This document shows, in pieces, positions 5,516 through 6,996 of a DNA stretch of 6,996 nucleotides (position 1 is the stretch's first letter; each line of letters starts with the position of its first letter). Below the pieces are notes generated by a model. It worked only from the letters and a program-made list of their open reading frames with translations. It did not search any database and was not told the DNA's origin. Position numbers and translations under genes: made by a program. Origin of the DNA: Thermodesulfovibrionia bacterium (lineage in GTDB: Bacteria; Nitrospirota; Thermodesulfovibrionia; UBA6902); assembly GCA_947258735.1 (NCBI GenBank), contig CAMYJJ010000154.1, positions 1-6,996 on the forward strand. Direction: 5' to 3'.

Positions 5516-6541
5516 ATGAAAACAGCAAGACTCTACAGCTTTAACGACATACGAATCGAAGAGGTGCCGATACCGGAACCGGGCCCTGCCGAAGCTCTTA
5601 TGAAAGTTATGGCTTCGGGCATATGTTCAGGAGATGTCATGCCATGGTATATAGAGAAAAAGGCGCCTCTTGTTCTGGGACATGAACCTGCCGGTGAGAT
5701 TGTAAAGACCGGAACGGATCTGGATTCATTCAAAACCGGGGACAGGGTGTTTGTCCATCATCATGCACCATGCATGGACTGTCAGTTTTGCAAAAGAGGG
5801 GACCATGTGCAGTGCAGACAGTGGCAACGGTCCCGGATAATCCCGGGCGGCATATCAGAGTATCTTCTTATCCCTGTGGGCATTTTGAACAACGATACCC
5901 TTAAACTGCCTGATACAATGAGCTATGAAGACGGGACCCTGATCGAGCCTGCAGCCTGTGTCGTTAAATCCTTCAAACGGTCAGGCATACAAGAAGGGGA
6001 CACCGTGCTCGTCATAGGTCTCGGGGTCATGGGTATGATGCATATTCTTCTTGCTCCTCATTATGGTGCAGATAAAATAATCGGGGCTGACATGAATGCA
6101 TTCAGACTGGAAAAGGCCCGTGCTTCAGGCGCTTCTGTAATTGATAATCGTTATGAATCGTTACGGGATTCAATCATGTCTTTAACAAACGGCAGGGGGG
6201 CAGATATCGTTATTGCTGGCCCTAACAGCGTTGATGCGATAAATTCAGGACTTCAATGCGTGACACCGGGAGGCACACTCGTCCTGTTTACGCCTGTAAA
6301 ACCCGGTGAAATGCTGGCCCTTGAACCCAATTATGTGTACTTTAAGGATATACGCCTTGTTCCCAGCTACTCCTGCGGTCCTGATGATACGAAAGAAGCG
6401 CTCGGACTCATTGAACAGGGCCTCGTGCGTGCTGAAGATCTTGTGACCCACCGCTTTACCATTCAGGAGACGGAAAAGGCATACAGAACTGTTGCATCAG
6501 CAGGGGAGTCGTTGAAGGTGTTGATAAAATTTAAGAAATAA
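5516..6541 (+). CDS. Zinc-dependent medium-chain dehydrogenase, second of a pair, with altered proton-relay position
   Basis: This 341-residue protein is of the same superfamily as its upstream neighbour and a distant paralogue of it. Catalytic zinc ligands are Cys37, His56 and Glu57 (LGHEPAG) and Glu144 (LIEPAA). Structural zinc ligands are Cys86, Cys89, Cys92 and Cys100. The nucleotide fold carries VIGLGVMGMMH (166-176), with Asp192 after the second strand, suggesting NAD. The catalytic cysteine is followed by Ser-Gly-Asp (CSGD) rather than the usual Gly-Ser/Thr-Asp. The residue matching Thr48 of horse liver alcohol dehydrogenase, which relays the proton, is therefore Gly39, with Ser moved one place earlier. 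The ATG at 5516 gives the family N-terminus; only a weak GGA lies upstream, inside the right arm of the inverted repeat. Adjacency to the first dehydrogenase suggests co-transcription and perhaps two oxidations on one pathway. The substrate is not identifiable; polyol or aliphatic alcohol dehydrogenase are candidates. Confidence 0.92.
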   Translation: MKTARLYSFNDIRIEEVPIPEPGPAEALMKVMASGICSGDVMPWYIEKKAPLVLGHEPAGEIVKTGTDLDSFKTGDRVFVHHHAPCMDCQFCKRGDHVQCRQWQRSRIIPGGISEYLLIPVGILNNDTLKLPDTMSYEDGTLIEPAACVVKSFKRSGIQEGDTVLVIGLGVMGMMHILLAPHYGADKIIGADMNAFRLEKARASGASVIDNRYESLRDSIMSLTNGRGADIVIAGPNSVDAINSGLQCVTPGGTLVLFTPVKPGEMLALEPNYVYFKDIRLVPSYSCGPDDTKEALGLIEQGLVRAEDLVTHRFTIQETEKAYRTVASAGESLKVLIKFKK

Positions 6542-6553
6542 CGGAGAAAAAAT

Positions 6554-6629
6554 CGTGAACGTATTCCGGGGTCTGTTGACCGTGAACGGAATACGGATTC
6601 CGGGAAACAGGTACCGGTCTTTCCGTTGT
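6554..6629. repeat. Degenerate 7-bp periodic tract between the second dehydrogenase gene and mnmA
   Basis: The tract is ten 7-bp units plus one 6-bp unit. CGTGAAC occurs at 6554 and at 6581, 27 bp apart, so one base has slipped. In the in-phase part (6581-6629) unit position 2 is G in 6 of 7 units and position 7 is C in 5 of 7. Neighbouring units agree at 18 of 42 positions. Bases 6588-6622 align without gaps to 1824-1858 of the selA-selB tract at 27 of 35 positions on the same strand. The 12-mer ACGGAATACGGA (6586-6597) is also the exact reverse complement of 1787-1798. It starts 12 bp after the upstream stop codon. Confidence 0.7.
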
Positions 6630-6646
6630 GATAAACTACACCTGCC

Positions 6647-6996
6647 ATGAAAGTCATTGTTGCAATGAGCGGAGGGGTGGACTCCTCTGTCGTCGCGTAT
6701 TTGCTGAAAAAAAAGGGCCATGAAGTAATTGGCCTCAGTTTTGAGTTATGGGACAAAAGAGACCTGACAACCTCCAATCTCTGCTGTTCTGTTGAAACAA
6801 TCAACCTTGCAAAATCCGTGGCCCGGCAGATCGGGATAGAACATGTTACGGTTGATGTAAGAGACACGTTTTATACGCATGTGATCGAGAGTTTCTGCGA
6901 ATCATATGTCAAGGGGACTACCCCGAATCCCTGCATACTTTGTAACAAACATATTAAGTTCGATTATCTTTTAAAAAAAGCTGAAGAACTGGGGGC
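6647..6996 (+). CDS. mnmA: tRNA-specific 2-thiouridylase MnmA (N-terminal part; cut by window edge)
   Basis: MnmA activates U34 of tRNA(Lys), tRNA(Glu) and tRNA(Gln) with ATP and inserts sulfur to give 2-thiouridine. It acts in the cytoplasm with persulfide donors. I translated 116 full codons. The N-terminus MKVIVAMSGGVDSSVVAYLL holds the PP-loop SGGVDSS (8-14) of ATP pyrophosphatases. TPNPCILCNKHIKF (92-105) is the family motif around the first catalytic cysteine, Cys99, matching Cys102 of E. coli MnmA. The Cys46-Cys47 pair (LCCSVE) followed by a variable helix is a variant shared by many bacterial MnmA proteins. About 240 residues, including the second catalytic cysteine, lie beyond the window. 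The ATG at 6647 starts right at the conserved strand; no Shine-Dalgarno is visible. It lies 105 bp after the second dehydrogenase, across a repeat tract. Its 2-thiouridine product is also the substrate for tRNA 2-selenouridine synthesis where MnmH is present, but MnmA is near-universal, so nearness to selAB proves nothing. Confidence 0.93.
   Translation, partial: MKVIVAMSGGVDSSVVAYLLKKKGHEVIGLSFELWDKRDLTTSNLCCSVETINLAKSVARQIGIEHVTVDVRDTFYTHVIESFCESYVKGTTPNPCILCNKHIKFDYLLKKAEELG

Noticed and set aside
4421..6541. Either dehydrogenase as a selenoprotein
   Set aside because: Both reading frames use ordinary Cys codons at all zinc positions and have no in-frame TGA before the final stop.
6463..6867. 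134-residue minus-strand open frame crossing the mnmA start
   Set aside because: It is antisense to the end of the second dehydrogenase, the repeat tract and mnmA; it reflects low stop density, not a gene.
6647..6996. mnmA as part of a selenium-modification module (with MnmH)
   Set aside because: MnmA is near-universal, lies on the opposite strand from selA-selB, and no mnmH is in the window.

Overview
The window comes from a bacterium that makes selenocysteine. Two genes of the dedicated machinery lie here on the minus strand: selA (selenocysteine synthase, complete) and selB (the selenocysteine-specific elongation factor, cut by the left edge). Base composition is moderate (roughly high 40s % GC by eye). 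The protein style fits an anaerobic or environmental lineage such as Nitrospirota or Desulfobacterota. That placement is an impression from sequence feel, not a tested result.

Layout. On the minus strand, in transcription order, are a YkgJ-type cysteine-cluster protein (4101-3460), selA (3265-1874) and selB (1769 to beyond base 1); they may share one transcript. A 319-bp divergent spacer (4102-4420) separates them from a plus-strand series: two medium-chain zinc dehydrogenases (4421-5437 and 5516-6541), then the start of mnmA, the tRNA 2-thiouridylase, which runs off the right edge (6647 onward). SelA and SelB act together: SelA converts Ser-tRNA(Sec) to Sec-tRNA(Sec), and SelB carries it to UGA codons marked by a SECIS hairpin. 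The partners selC (tRNA-Sec) and selD are not in the window. The substrates of the two dehydrogenases and the role of the YkgJ-type protein cannot be read from the sequence.

The most unusual content is between the genes. Three of the five spacers are filled with degenerate arrays that keep a 7-bp period: 1782-1872, 3312-3474 and 6554-6629. By hand count, neighbouring units agree at about 50%, 58% and 43% of positions, against about 25% by chance. Two of the arrays align with each other. One runs into the 3' end of the ykgJ-like gene and supplies its last three sense codons and its stop codon. A fourth spacer (5438-5515) holds a large imperfect inverted repeat built from 9-bp units. The divergent spacer instead holds three compact palindromes of REP type. 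Thus every spacer downstream of a stop codon holds a repeat tract that begins near that stop. No tRNA, CRISPR array, insertion sequence or convincing intrinsic terminator was seen.
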